A stretch of 44,923 nucleotides of DNA from Bacillus sp. AFS088145 (GTDB taxonomy: Bacteria; Bacillota; Bacilli; Bacillales; Bacillaceae_G), in assembly GCF_002564465.1 (NCBI RefSeq), contig NZ_NUUX01000012.1, positions 1 to 44,923 of the forward strand. The letters run 5' to 3'. The position numbers and the translations under genes are program-made. The notes under the pieces are model-generated. The model was not told the origin of the DNA. It did not search any database and was given only the letters and a program-made list of their open reading frames with translations. Position 1 is the first letter of the stretch. Each line of letters starts with the position of its first letter. Below are positions 27,353 through 35,637 of this stretch, one piece after another.

Positions 27353-27376
27353 CTAAATATTTATTTCGGTTAACAT
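27346..27376. promoter_or_regulatory. BirA (biotin repressor) operator
   Basis: Arms ATGTCAAC and GTTAACAT (one mismatch) separated by 15 bp, the BirA layout of a GTTAAC half-site repeated in inverse order. One arm covers the -35 box of the bioY promoter. Confidence 0.8.
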
Positions 27377-27575
27377 ATATTATATTAAGATAGAAAACTC
27401 AAAAAATGTAAGAAGACAGAATTAAAGTTGTAAGTAGGAATTGGAAGATTAACATATATATGATGCTTAAAGAAATGATTTATATTGAAAATAACCTAGA
27501 ATGTTTTTACCCACATTCTAAAGCCGTTCACTTTAGATGCCGACTCTCTGAAGTAATATAGTTAAAATCGAAAAG
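27377..27575. other. Intergenic region between bioY promoter and DUF3900 terminator
   Basis: No gene seen. It consists of AT-rich sequence upstream of the BirA box. Confidence 0.4.
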
Positions 27576-27606
27576 ACAGCAAGCTAGTAATAGCCAACTG
27601 TCTTTT
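27571..27606 (-). terminator. Terminator of DUF3900 gene
   Basis: AAAAGACAG pairs with CTGTCTTTT, with a second inner pairing (GGCTA/TAGCT). It lies about 40 bp after the stop codon. Confidence 0.75.
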
Positions 27607-27647
27607 AAGTTTTTATTATATTATTTTTTAGTGAGTTATTAGCTCGC

Positions 27648-28724
27648 TCAATATCCTGGAATATTTACTTTCTGACCAATTCGCTCAATTACATCATCCA
27701 ATTCGTCCGGCTTCAAAAACTCAATCGGAGAAAATCCCTTTTCAAATTGCAATGTATCAGCTTCTAAAATTACGACATATCGACCGTTTACTTTCGCAAT
27801 ATGGAGGTTATCACCGAAATCAGCTAGTAGTCCTTTTACAGAAAAGTGATCCGCTTTAAATGATAATTCAATTTCTGGTGTATGTTCCACGATTTGTGCC
27901 GCTGCTTCGATTACTTCATTGGGTGTAAAATGCTCTTGAATTTCACGTTTAGGACTTGCTGCCCAAACTTCCATTGCAGCATCGAATTGTTGTCTTTCAA
28001 CACTTTCCTCTTCAAATACATCTTCAATTTTGTCATAAACCATTTCCATTACTTGTGATTTTACAATTTCAGGCATTGATTCAGAATAGGAAACAAATTT
28101 TAAAAAGTCTTCAAAATATCTTGCGTGAGATGCTTGATGGATTTTTAATTCATGCTCTGAGATCATACCTAATTCTTCCATATAAGGATATTGAATTGAT
28201 TTCATATTTTTCGTTGTAATCGCCATTTCAACGGTTTTAATGAGAGTGGATTCATCTGAAATGGAGGCTACTTTTGGTTCAAAATCGCATTTTAGTACAA
28301 ATAAGAATGGATCATCAAAATATTTTCTTAGTTTTGCTTGAATCACTAAAAATGCTCCACCGCGAACTGCACTTGTATCAATGTAATTAATGACTAAAGT
28401 TTCATTTTCCGCTTTAAAATCTTCAATCGATTTAGCATCACGTATTCGCTGGAATAAATTATAATTTGGATTTGAGTCTAAAGAGTGGCCTTCTTCGACG
28501 ATAAAGTGACCTAATTTTGTAGGTACAGAATCAGATTTTGGATGTTTTTCAACTTTTCGATTTACAATACGTTCAAGTTCACCTTCTAAAAAGCCTTTCA
28601 ATGCGCTTTCTTCAAACATTGATTCATCTAATGTTTGGAAATGTTTATATCGTTTATCGGATTGTTCACCTTTACCTTCAACAGTAACAACATAAAACGA
28701 TAAATATGTAATTTCAAAATCCAT
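27648..28724 (-). CDS. DUF3900 protein
   Basis: 358 residues from the ATG at 28724, which has AAAGGTGAT directly upstream; the longer frame to 28784 lacks an RBS. The conserved text MDFEITYLSFYVVTVEGKG, then AVRGGAFLVIQAKLRKYFDD, FVLKCDFEPKVASISDE and SIQYPYMEELGMISEHELKIHQASHARYFEDFLKF marks the DUF3900 family of Bacillus; the pattern recalls nucleoid-associated NdpA/YejK proteins. It is acidic and soluble. Its function is not known, and it is monocistronic. Confidence 0.8.
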   Translation of the reverse strand: MDFEITYLSFYVVTVEGKGEQSDKRYKHFQTLDESMFEESALKGFLEGELERIVNRKVEKHPKSDSVPTKLGHFIVEEGHSLDSNPNYNLFQRIRDAKSIEDFKAENETLVINYIDTSAVRGGAFLVIQAKLRKYFDDPFLFVLKCDFEPKVASISDESTLIKTVEMAITTKNMKSIQYPYMEELGMISEHELKIHQASHARYFEDFLKFVSYSESMPEIVKSQVMEMVYDKIEDVFEEESVERQQFDAAMEVWAASPKREIQEHFTPNEVIEAAAQIVEHTPEIELSFKADHFSVKGLLADFGDNLHIAKVNGRYVVILEADTLQFEKGFSPIEFLKPDELDDVIERIGQKVNIPGY

Positions 28725-29076
28725 CCAATCACCTTTTCCTATTTTTCTGTATTTAAGTATATGGATGAGGATTCGTTGAGTCAATCATGAACTAATTAAG
28801 TTTTGGACAAAATCCCCATAAAATCTATCATTAGATAGAGAAATTTTACAATTATGAGACAAATTCATTACACACTATGATAAAATAAAGATATAATTAA
28901 ATGTGGAACCAATAAAAATTAAAGTACTTGGATGTGGTAATTTCACATCTTTTTTTACGTTAAGTAGGAATAAATTGGCAGTAATGAAGTAAATTCAACG
29001 TAGTCGCCAATTAGGCTCGTCAATCATCGAGTTTTCTTTACTTGCAATTTTATGGGACCAACAATATGGAGAGGGG
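28725..29076. other. Leader/intergenic region before EamA gene, with terminator-like hairpin
   Basis: No gene supported. At 28931-28956 GATGTG pairs with CACATC, followed by seven T, which forms a terminator 120 bp before the EamA gene and on its strand. A possible -10 (GATAAAAT) lies near 28879. The arrangement would fit an attenuated leader or a short independent transcript. Confidence 0.4.
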
Positions 29077-29997
29077 ATGAGAGAACTGAGAATAGATAGA
29101 ATAGCTACCATCTCATTAATTATCGTAACATTACTTTGGGGCACAACATTTGTAGTAGTCCAAAATGCGATTGCATACGTTGAACCGTTTGCATTTAACG
29201 CATTTCGATTTATCCTCGCAACTTTAGTCCTTTTGCCATTTTTAGTTAAAAGAAAACAAAAAACTAAATTAACGGTTAAACAAATCGTTATTACTAGTGG
29301 TATTGGATTCATGTTGTTTTTAGGGTATTTACTTCAAACATTTGGATTGAAGTATACAACTTCATCAAAATCAGGTTTTATTACTGGTCTATGTGTTGTA
29401 TTAGTACCTGTTCTTTTATATTTAGTCTATAAAGAACGATCTAACTGGTCTACCGTAATCGCGTGTTTAATTGCATTACTAGGACTAAGTTTCTTAACAT
29501 TAGGTGACTCATTCTCTGTAAATCTTGGAGATGTACTAACACTAATTGGGTCGGTTGCATTTGCATTCCATATTATTTTATCAGGAAAATATACGAAGCA
29601 AATGGATCCAATCACCTTTACAACGATTCAACTAGCAACAGTTGGCATTAGTAGTACGATTTTCTCTCTAATTTTTGAAGATACTTCTATTTCATTTTCT
29701 AAAGAACTTTGGGTTAACCCGACATTCATTTTTGCAGTGATTGTCACTGCAGTATTCTGTACGAGTATCGCATTTTGGGTTCAAATGTTTGCTCAACAAC
29801 ATATTTCTTCAACGAAAGCAGCATTAATTTTTATTTTTGAACCTGTTTTTGCGGCATTTACAGCAGTACTTTTTGCAAATGAAACTTTATCGATCCAAAC
29901 AATTATCGGTGGGACTTTTATTGTAGGTGGCATGCTACTATCTGAAGTACCTTTACCAAAGAAACGAACAAAAGAAGTAAAAAATGAGGCAATATAG
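29077..29997 (+). CDS. EamA/DMT-family transporter
   Basis: 306 residues, ten membrane helices in two EamA repeats: LLWGTTFVVVQNAIAYVEPFAFNAFRFILATLVLLP (first) and GDVLTLIGSVAFAFHIILSGKYTKQMDPITFTTIQL (second), ending in a basic cytoplasmic tail (PKKRTKEVKN). The family exports or imports small metabolites such as amino acids and nucleosides; the substrate is unknown. GGAGAGGGG precedes the ATG. It is monocistronic. Confidence 0.9.
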   Translation: MRELRIDRIATISLIIVTLLWGTTFVVVQNAIAYVEPFAFNAFRFILATLVLLPFLVKRKQKTKLTVKQIVITSGIGFMLFLGYLLQTFGLKYTTSSKSGFITGLCVVLVPVLLYLVYKERSNWSTVIACLIALLGLSFLTLGDSFSVNLGDVLTLIGSVAFAFHIILSGKYTKQMDPITFTTIQLATVGISSTIFSLIFEDTSISFSKELWVNPTFIFAVIVTAVFCTSIAFWVQMFAQQHISSTKAALIFIFEPVFAAFTAVLFANETLSIQTIIGGTFIVGGMLLSEVPLPKKRTKEVKNEAI

Positions 29998-30039
29998 TAA
30001 GAAATGTAAGAAATTTTAAAAAAATGGGTATAATACACA

Positions 30040-30068
30040 TTGACAGATACAATTTGTTCACGTATTAT
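30040..30068 (+). promoter_or_regulatory. Promoter of proS
   Basis: Perfect -35 TTGACA and TATTAT with 17-bp spacing; the transcript would start at about 30075, just before the T-box. Confidence 0.85.
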
Positions 30069-30271
30069 AACTTTAAATTAATAAACGACTTAGAAAAGGA
30101 ATAGTAAGTTTATAAGCTTTTTAGAGAGGGAATGGTCGGTGCAAATTCCTAAAGCAAGTATTCTGAACCAGCCTTGGAGTCTCTGTACCGAAATAAAAGT
30201 AGGCTACAGCGGTTTTCCCGTTAAAGATGTTAAGAGATTATGTAGAGCTTTTACATAATAAGTAGGGTGGT

Positions 30272-30314
30272 AACGCCATGAATGGTCCCTTTTGATCATT
30301 CATGGCGTTTTTTG
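30272..30314 (+). terminator. T-box terminator 1
   Basis: AACGCCATGAATG pairs perfectly with CATTCATGGCGTT and is followed by TTTTTT. The 5' arm overlaps the T-box, as in the standard switch. Confidence 0.9.
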
Positions 30315-30361
30315 TTTATCATTCGCTTATTTCGTATTTTCTATATAGTAATTAGGGTGGT

Positions 30362-30407
30362 AACGCCGAGAATGGTCCCTTATAGATTATTCTCGCGCGT
30401 TTTTTAT
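30362..30407 (+). terminator. T-box terminator 2
   Basis: AACGC(C)GAGAAT pairs with ATTCTCG(C)GCGTT and is followed by TTTTTT. The stem is less perfect than terminator 1; the arm sequences differ, but the T-box part is the same. Confidence 0.85.
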
Positions 30408-30436
30408 TTTCTAAAAATTGATTAGGAGTAGAGAAA

Positions 30437-31870
30437 ATGACGACAAAAAAATTTGTTGAAGCAATTACAGATATGGATGTTGATTTTGCACAATGGTACA
30501 CAGATATCGTTAAAAAAGCAGAATTAGTCGATTACTCAAGTGTTAAAGGTTGTATGATTATAAGACCTTATGGATATGCACTATGGGAAAATATCCAAAA
30601 AGAATTAGATTTTCAATTTAAACAAACAGATCATGAAAATGTATATATGCCATTATTTATCCCTAAATCTTTATTACAAAAAGAAGCTGATCATGTAGAA
30701 GGATTTGCACCTGAAGTTGCATGGGTAACACATGGTGGTCATGATGAATTAGCTGAACCATTAGCAGTTCGTCCTACATCAGAAACACTATTTTGTGAGC
30801 ATTTTTCAAAAACAGTTGAAAGCTATAATGACTTACCAAAATTATATAATCAATGGTGCTCAGTTGTTCGTTGGGAAAAAACAACAAGACCATTTTTAAG
30901 AACGACTGAATTCTTATGGCAAGAAGGTCATACAGCACATGCAACCGCTGAAGAAGCACAAGCTGAAACAATTCAAATGCTAAATGTTTATGCTAATTTC
31001 TTAGAAGACTTCTTAGCAATTCCTGTTATTAAAGGTCAAAAAACAGAAAAAGAAAAATTTGCAGGTGCAAAAGCTACTTATACAATTGAAAGCTTAATGC
31101 ACGATGGGAAAGCATTACAAAGTGGTACATCTCATAACTTTGGAGATGGATTTGCAAGAGCATTTGATATTCAATACACAGACAAAAACTCTAAAAGACA
31201 ATTTGTACACCAAACTTCTTGGGGGATGACAACAAGAGTAATCGGTGCTTTAATTATGGTTCACGGTGATAACAGCGGATTAGTGTTACCTCCAAAAGTT
31301 GCTCCAACCCAAGTAATGGTTATTCCAATTGCTCAACATAAAGAAGGCGTTATTGAAAAAGCAACTGAATTAAAAAACCGTATTTCAAAGATTGCTCGAG
31401 TAAAAATTGATACTTCTGACAAAATGCCAGGCTGGAAATTTAACGAATATGAAATGAAAGGAATTCCGGTTCGTGTTGAAATTGGTCCAAAAGATATTGA
31501 AAAGAATCAAGCGGTTTTAGTAAGACGTGACACGCGAGAAAAAACGATTGTTTCATTAGATGCTTTAGAAGAAAATATGACAAAATTACTTGAAGAAATC
31601 CAAACATCTCTTTACGAAAAAGCATTAAACAATCGTACAGAAAAAACATATGAAGCTACTTCCATGGTAGAGCTAAAACAAATCAGTGAAGAAAAACATG
31701 GCTTTATTAAAGCAATGTGGTGTCAGGATCTAGCTTGCGAAGAACAAATAAAAGAAGAAGCTGGCTTAACTTCAAGATGTATTCCATTTGAACAAGAACA
31801 ACTTGCTGATACATGTGTATGCTGTGGAAAGAAAACGGATGTAATGGTCTATTGGGGTAAAGCTTACTAA
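30437..31870 (+). CDS. proS: Prolyl-tRNA synthetase, short (archaeal/eukaryotic) type
   Basis: 477 residues. Class II motifs are visible (motif 1 around [19 protein letters not shown], motif 2 [20 protein letters not shown], motif 3 near [17 protein letters not shown]). There is no editing insertion, and the C-terminal domain has the zinc-site cysteines ([10 protein letters not shown]... and CVCCGKKT) of the archaeal/eukaryotic ProRS class. It charges tRNA-Pro in the cytoplasm. GGAGTAG precedes the ATG. Expression is governed by the T-box leader. Many Bacillus species carry this type beside a longer bacterial-type ProRS. Confidence 0.95.
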   Translation: MTTKKFVEAITDMDVDFAQWYTDIVKKAELVDYSSVKGCMIIRPYGYALWENIQKELDFQFKQTDHENVYMPLFIPKSLLQKEADHVEGFAPEVAWVTHGGHDELAEPLAVRPTSETLFCEHFSKTVESYNDLPKLYNQWCSVVRWEKTTRPFLRTTEFLWQEGHTAHATAEEAQAETIQMLNVYANFLEDFLAIPVIKGQKTEKEKFAGAKATYTIESLMHDGKALQSGTSHNFGDGFARAFDIQYTDKNSKRQFVHQTSWGMTTRVIGALIMVHGDNSGLVLPPKVAPTQVMVIPIAQHKEGVIEKATELKNRISKIARVKIDTSDKMPGWKFNEYEMKGIPVRVEIGPKDIEKNQAVLVRRDTREKTIVSLDALEENMTKLLEEIQTSLYEKALNNRTEKTYEATSMVELKQISEEKHGFIKAMWCQDLACEEQIKEEAGLTSRCIPFEQEQLADTCVCCGKKTDVMVYWGKAY

Positions 31871-31910
31871 TTAATATCAATCTAAATAAAACGAAGAAGG
31901 TGAATGAATA

Positions 31911-32267
31911 ATGGAAGGATTACATTTTTTAAAAGAACATCTTTGTATGTTAGAAGAAAAATTACTTAAACCAGAAATTCGCACCTCACAAATTGAACTT
32001 AAAAATCTACTAGCCGATGAATTTTTTGAATTCGGGAGTTCAGGTCGAGTTTTATATAAAGATGATCAATTAGAAAATGGAATTGGAATCGTAAAAATGA
32101 CATTAAGTAATTTTGAAATACATCCATTATCAGACGAAATTACATTAGTGACCTATCGAATATATAATGAAATAAAAAAACAACATTCCTTACGTAGTTC
32201 AATTTGGAAGTTTAAAGACGGTCAATGGAAAATGTATTTTCACCAGGGGACACCAACAGAGTTTTAG
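31911..32267 (+). CDS. DUF4440/SnoaL-like protein
   Basis: 118 residues with the NTF2-like cone fold pattern: an N-terminal helix (LHFLKEHLCMLEEKLLKPE), then LKNLLADEFFEFGSSGRVLYKDD and strands ending SSIWKFKDGQWKMYFHQGTPT, the WKF-DG-WK-FHQGTP text found in Bacillus DUF4440 proteins. Its substrate is unknown. GAAGGTGAAT lies before the ATG. It follows proS by 40 bp with no terminator and may be co-transcribed. Confidence 0.8.
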   Translation: MEGLHFLKEHLCMLEEKLLKPEIRTSQIELKNLLADEFFEFGSSGRVLYKDDQLENGIGIVKMTLSNFEIHPLSDEITLVTYRIYNEIKKQHSLRSSIWKFKDGQWKMYFHQGTPTEF

Positions 32268-32351
32268 GTAATTGTATAAGAATAACAAACAAAAGAACAT
32301 GTTCAAATTTATAGTAAGATAATGTACGAATGAGTAGGTAAGGAGAACAAA

Positions 32352-32582
32352 ATGTATTTAACAATTAAAGAAACAGCGGAATACTTAGATCTTGATGAAT
32401 CCTATATTAAACAATTGATTCAAGAACAAAAAATTAGAGTAGTCCACGACGGTGAACAATATTTAATCTACAAAGAGCAATTTAACAATCACTTAGAACA
32501 AATTGAAAAAGCAAAAAAAATGATTGCTGATTACTATAACGAACCAATTCCTGAAGACATAGATGTAAAGGACGAAGACTAA
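32352..32582 (+). CDS. Excisionase-like small DNA-binding protein
   Basis: 76 residues. The N-terminal winged helix (MYLTIKETAEYLDLDESYIKQLIQEQKIRVVHDGEQYLIYKEQF) is the HTH_17/MerR-like fold of excisionase-type proteins, followed by a charged helix and an acidic tail (PEDIDVKDED). No integrase or attachment site is nearby, so it is more likely a chromosomal regulator than a phage factor. AAGGAG lies 6 bases before the ATG. Confidence 0.8.
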   Translation: MYLTIKETAEYLDLDESYIKQLIQEQKIRVVHDGEQYLIYKEQFNNHLEQIEKAKKMIADYYNEPIPEDIDVKDED

Positions 32583-32616
32583 AGATTTTAAGAGGTTGCT
32601 ATAACGGGGGGATAAA

Positions 32617-34092
32617 ATGGATACACAAGTACTGATATCAATTTCTATTTACTTTATTTTTATGTTAATTATAGGTTTTTACGCTTACAATAAATCTACT
32701 GATAGTTTATCTGAGTATATGCTTGGTGATCGTGGTCTTGGACCTGCAGTTACTGCTCTTTCAGCTGGTGCAGCCGATATGAGCGGATGGATGCTAATGG
32801 GATTACCTGGTGCAATGTACGCGACTGGTATCTCATCTGCATGGATTGCTATTGGATTAACGATTGGAGCCTATTTAAACTATTTACTTTTAGCACCTCG
32901 ACTACGTGTATTTACTGAAGTAGCCGATAATTCAATTACAATACCAAATTTTTTTGAAAAAAGATTCCAAGATTCAACTCGAATTTTAAGAATTACTTCA
33001 GCTGTTGTTATTATCATTTTCTTTACACTTTATTGTTCAGCTGGTTTTGTATCTGGAGGTACATTATTTGAGTCAGCTTTCGGAATCGATTATAAGGTAG
33101 GATTAATTGTTACAGCTGCTGTTGTAATTGCCTATACATTATTTGGTGGGTTCTTAGCTGTAAGTTTAACAGATTTCGTTCAAGGTCTAATTATGTTTAT
33201 TGCATTAATTTTGGTACCACTTGTTGCTTTTACAGATATAGGTGGAGTAAAGCCTGCTTTCGATGAAATTAAAAATATAGACCCTAAGTTATTAAATATC
33301 TTTACTGGAACTTCATTTATTGGAATTGTTTCTTTACTTGCTTGGGGATTAGGTTATTTTGGACAACCTCATATTATCGTTCGATTTATGGCGATTTCAA
33401 CTGTAAAGGAATTAAAGCCAGCACGTCGTATTGGAATGGGATGGATGATTTTTACGATTGTTGGTGCAACATTAACAGGACTAGTTGGAATTGCATACAT
33501 TTCAGTTAACAACTTAAGATTAGATGATCCAGAAACAATTTTTATCTTTTTCTCAAAAACATTATTTCATCCACTAATTACGGGATTCTTGTTATCTGCT
33601 ATACTTGCAGCGATTATGAGTACTATTTCATCTCAACTTTTAGTAACTGCAAGTGCTTTAACGGAAGATCTTTATCGTATCTTTGGTAAAAAGAATGCAT
33701 CTGATAAAGAGCTTGTTCGTATTGGTAGACTAGCTGTATTAATCGTTGCGATTGTTTCATTACTTTTATCGTTAACACCTAATGATACGATTCTAAATCT
33801 TGTTGGTAATGCCTGGGCAGGCTTCGGTGCAGCATTTGGACCAGCTATATTATTAAGTTTATTCTGGAAAAGAATGACTAGCTGGGGTGCACTTGCAGGC
33901 ATGGTAGTAGGGGCAGCAACAGTTATCATTTGGATTAGCTTTGATGCGATTAAAGAAGCGATTAACTTATATGAAATGGTTCCAGGTTTCTTTTTCAGCT
34001 TACTAGCAGTTATTGTAGTTAGTCTATTAACTTCAAATTCAAATCCAAAAGTAGAAAAGCAATTTGAGGAAATGGAAAAACGACTAGCATAA
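32617..34092 (+). CDS. putP: Sodium/proline symporter PutP/OpuE type
   Basis: 491 residues, 13 membrane helices of the SSS family. Proline-type motifs include YNKSTDSLSEYMLGDRGLGPAVTALSAGAADMSGWMLMGLPG, then GFLAVSLTDFVQG and SAILAAIMSTISSQLLVTASALTEDLYR. It takes up proline with sodium. It starts 34 bp after the excisionase-like gene (GGGGGG RBS), and a terminator follows. Its position close to proS suggests joint use of proline, though no shared control is proven. Confidence 0.92.
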   Translation: MDTQVLISISIYFIFMLIIGFYAYNKSTDSLSEYMLGDRGLGPAVTALSAGAADMSGWMLMGLPGAMYATGISSAWIAIGLTIGAYLNYLLLAPRLRVFTEVADNSITIPNFFEKRFQDSTRILRITSAVVIIIFFTLYCSAGFVSGGTLFESAFGIDYKVGLIVTAAVVIAYTLFGGFLAVSLTDFVQGLIMFIALILVPLVAFTDIGGVKPAFDEIKNIDPKLLNIFTGTSFIGIVSLLAWGLGYFGQPHIIVRFMAISTVKELKPARRIGMGWMIFTIVGATLTGLVGIAYISVNNLRLDDPETIFIFFSKTLFHPLITGFLLSAILAAIMSTISSQLLVTASALTEDLYRIFGKKNASDKELVRIGRLAVLIVAIVSLLLSLTPNDTILNLVGNAWAGFGAAFGPAILLSLFWKRMTSWGALAGMVVGAATVIIWISFDAIKEAINLYEMVPGFFFSLLAVIVVSLLTSNSNPKVEKQFEEMEKRLA

Positions 34093-34127
34093 AGTAAAAG
34101 GATATTTTCAAAATGTTTAATCAGTAG

Positions 34128-34166
34128 AAATAGGGGCGTGCTATGCACACTCCTATTTTTTATTTT
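34128..34166 (+). terminator. Terminator of putP
   Basis: AAATAGG pairs with CCTATTT, with inner GTGC/GCAC pairing, followed by TTTTATTTTT. Confidence 0.8.
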
Positions 34167-34277
34167 TGATTCTTTTTGGAAATAATTCACAATTGAATAA
34201 TACGTACACATTGTATACAATTTCTATATAAGTTAGAAAATTCAAATTCAAATGATACGTTAAGGGGTGTTGTTTAT

Positions 34278-34430
34278 ATGAAAAAGGAAGTAATGATTAT
34301 AGTCCCCATCCTTATTATTATATCAGTTGCATTAAGCATGAATAACGCTTATCACGAAATGGTTTTTACAGGTGTAGGTGAAGGTTTTACTGATTTTGTG
34401 AAATATATTGTTCATGGACTTTTCTATTAA
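34278..34430 (+). CDS. Small membrane protein
   Basis: 50 codons: MKKEVMIIVPILIIISVALS (basic start, one hydrophobic helix) followed by MNNAYHEMVFTGVGEGFTDF and a hydrophobic end. AAGGGGTG lies 11 bases before the ATG. A perfect 12-bp palindrome ATTGTATACAAT lies at 34210-34221. Too short for family assignment; RBS, composition and spacing make it plausible. Confidence 0.55.
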   Translation: MKKEVMIIVPILIIISVALSMNNAYHEMVFTGVGEGFTDFVKYIVHGLFY

Positions 34431-34698
34431 TTTTTTATAAGTTGTTTATTATAAATAAAATTCCTGTACCTTAGTTGGATACAAGGTTATGACACTCAAA
34501 GTAGTTCACTTTTATAAAAATTTCTGTTCAACTGATTAAGATATAAAACGAATAAGTCAAAATAAAAGAGGGTGATCTATAATAATATATGTCGCCCTTA
34601 ATAATTCACTAACATTGCTTCTATTTTAGAATTACTAAACGCTGCATGATTAGTAAGAAAATAAAAGTGCGTATAAACCGACTTTATAACCTCTATAT

Positions 34699-35172
34699 TT
34701 ACCAGACGGGTCTTATCCTTGATAACAAATTACCTGTATCCGCTTCATAAAATAATTTTGTTAAATCTTCTTTGAGCATTTGCATTCGTTCAGTACCTAT
34801 TGTCTCAATCCATCCTTGCTCAATCTCAGCTAATATCTTCTCTTTTCCTTGCACAACTAACCAACCTCGTTCAGTCAAAACAATTATTTTACCTCTTTTA
34901 TCAGTGGGATGATTTTTACGCATTACATAATCACTTTTCTCAAGATAATCGATCATTTTACTTACAGCTTGCTTTGTAATACCTAAATATTCAGCTAGTT
35001 CTATTCCTGTTGCTCCGTTAGGTGTAAGTCTTTTAAACAGATAACCATGAATTGGTCTAATATCTGCAAATCCCATTTCACTTAATCTGTCATGTAATTC
35101 ATGAATCGATGTACTATAGGATAGTGACAAAAGTGATGTAAAATCTAATTTACTAGATACTTGATGATTCAT
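34699..35172 (-). CDS. MarR-family repressor of the DUF3238/azoreductase genes
   Basis: 157 residues from the ATG at 35172 (GAAGGAGGG upstream). The winged-helix part is GATGIELAEYLGITKQAVSKMIDYLEKSDYVMRKNHPTDKRGKIIVLTERG, with the wing D-KRG-x-I-x-LT of MarR proteins. The protein has no cysteine, so thiol-based redox sensing, as in OhrR or YodB, is unlikely. It is divergent from the DUF3238 genes, and matching palindromes lie 16 bp before its own start codon and ahead of those genes, so it probably represses both sides. Confidence 0.88.
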   Translation of the reverse strand: MNHQVSSKLDFTSLLSLSYSTSIHELHDRLSEMGFADIRPIHGYLFKRLTPNGATGIELAEYLGITKQAVSKMIDYLEKSDYVMRKNHPTDKRGKIIVLTERGWLVVQGKEKILAEIEQGWIETIGTERMQMLKEDLTKLFYEADTGNLLSRIRPVW

Positions 35173-35187
35173 ACATAACCCTCCTTC

Positions 35188-35216
35188 AAAAAAAGTCAAT
35201 TAAGTTGACTTTTTTT
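35188..35216. promoter_or_regulatory. MarR operator a (autoregulatory)
   Basis: A perfect inverted repeat with 12-bp arms (AAAAAAAGTCAA and complement) and a 5-bp centre; core AGTCAATTAAGTTGACT. It lies 16 bp upstream of the marR start codon. A weaker relative (ATCAATCAAGTTAACT) lies at 35244-35259. Confidence 0.8.
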
Positions 35217-35253
35217 GAATTCCATTGTATTACAAAGAACATAATCAATCAAG

Positions 35254-35451
35254 TTAACTATGTTGTTTTTTTGTTTTGAAAGAAATATAACTCACTTTAA
35301 GCAACTCATTATTTTTAACTGTAAATAGTAATTCCCCCGGTAAGTTTCCTATACATTCCATATAATTATTATCGTCATCAACGAATACTAAAAGAGATGG
35401 CCACGATAGAATATCAAAACCCTCTCTTAAGCGCTTGATTATTAAAGGTCT
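35254..35451 (-). pseudogene. C-terminal fragment of an unidentified protein
   Basis: On the minus strand a 65-codon frame has no start codon near its beginning and reads PLIIKRLREGFDILSWPSLL, VFVDDDNNYMECIGNLPGEL and LFTVKNNELLKVSYISF before its stop at 35254. The amino acid pattern (alternating strands and charged loops) looks like real protein. It lies between the MarR gene and its operators. It may be the tail of a decayed gene; I cannot name a family. Confidence 0.35.
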
Positions 35452-35458
35452 TTAATTT

Positions 35459-35475
35459 AGTCAACCAGATTGACT
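35459..35475. promoter_or_regulatory. MarR operator c
   Basis: AGTCAACCAGATTGACT: 6-bp arms AGTCAA and TTGACT. Confidence 0.7.
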
Positions 35476-35507
35476 TTATTTGTTTTTCATTGTATTATTC
35501 GTGATAT

Positions 35508-35524
35508 AGTCAACTTGGTTGACT
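35508..35524. promoter_or_regulatory. MarR operator d
   Basis: AGTCAACTTGGTTGACT; centre 49 bp from operator c. Confidence 0.75.
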
Positions 35525-35557
35525 TATTTTTGAATCCCATTTTACTTTGCATAATAT

Positions 35558-35574
35558 AGTTAATTAAGTTGACT
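35558..35574. promoter_or_regulatory. MarR operator e, overlapping the -35 box
   Basis: AGTTAATTAAGTTGACT within a longer palindrome (TATAGT...ACTATA); centre 50 bp from operator d. Its right arm supplies the -35 TTGACT of the next promoter. Confidence 0.75.
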
Positions 35575-35597
35575 ATATTATGATTTTGAAATAAATA
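35569..35597 (+). promoter_or_regulatory. Promoter of DUF3238 genes
   Basis: TTGACT and TAAATA with 17-bp spacing, 40 bp before the first DUF3238 start codon. Repressor binding at operator e would cover the -35 box. Confidence 0.65.
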
Positions 35598-35637
35598 AGA
35601 TTCACAATAATAATTTAATACATTTTGGAGGTATCTC

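Larger units (their letters stand above)
30088..30407 (+). promoter_or_regulatory. T-box riboswitch of proS with doubled antiterminator/terminator
   Basis: Stem I runs from GACTTAG to TTGGAGTC (about 30088-30181), with the apical hairpin GGAATGGTCGGTGCAAATTCC. The conserved T-box AGGGTGGTAACGCC and its partner GGTCCC occur twice, at 30264-30290 and 30354-30380, each with its own terminator. Uncharged prolyl-tRNA should pair with the specifier loop and the T-box bulge and prevent termination. CCA and CCT triplets occur on the 3' side of stem I (30167-30174); I cannot tell which is the specifier. Confidence 0.9.

Noticed and set aside
32352-32582. Prophage or integrative element marked by the excisionase-like gene
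   Set aside because: No integrase, att repeats or phage genes nearby; neighbours are housekeeping genes.
34566-34604. Hairpin AGGGTGA/TCGCCCT
   Set aside because: No T-tract and no adjacent gene end on either strand; role unclear.
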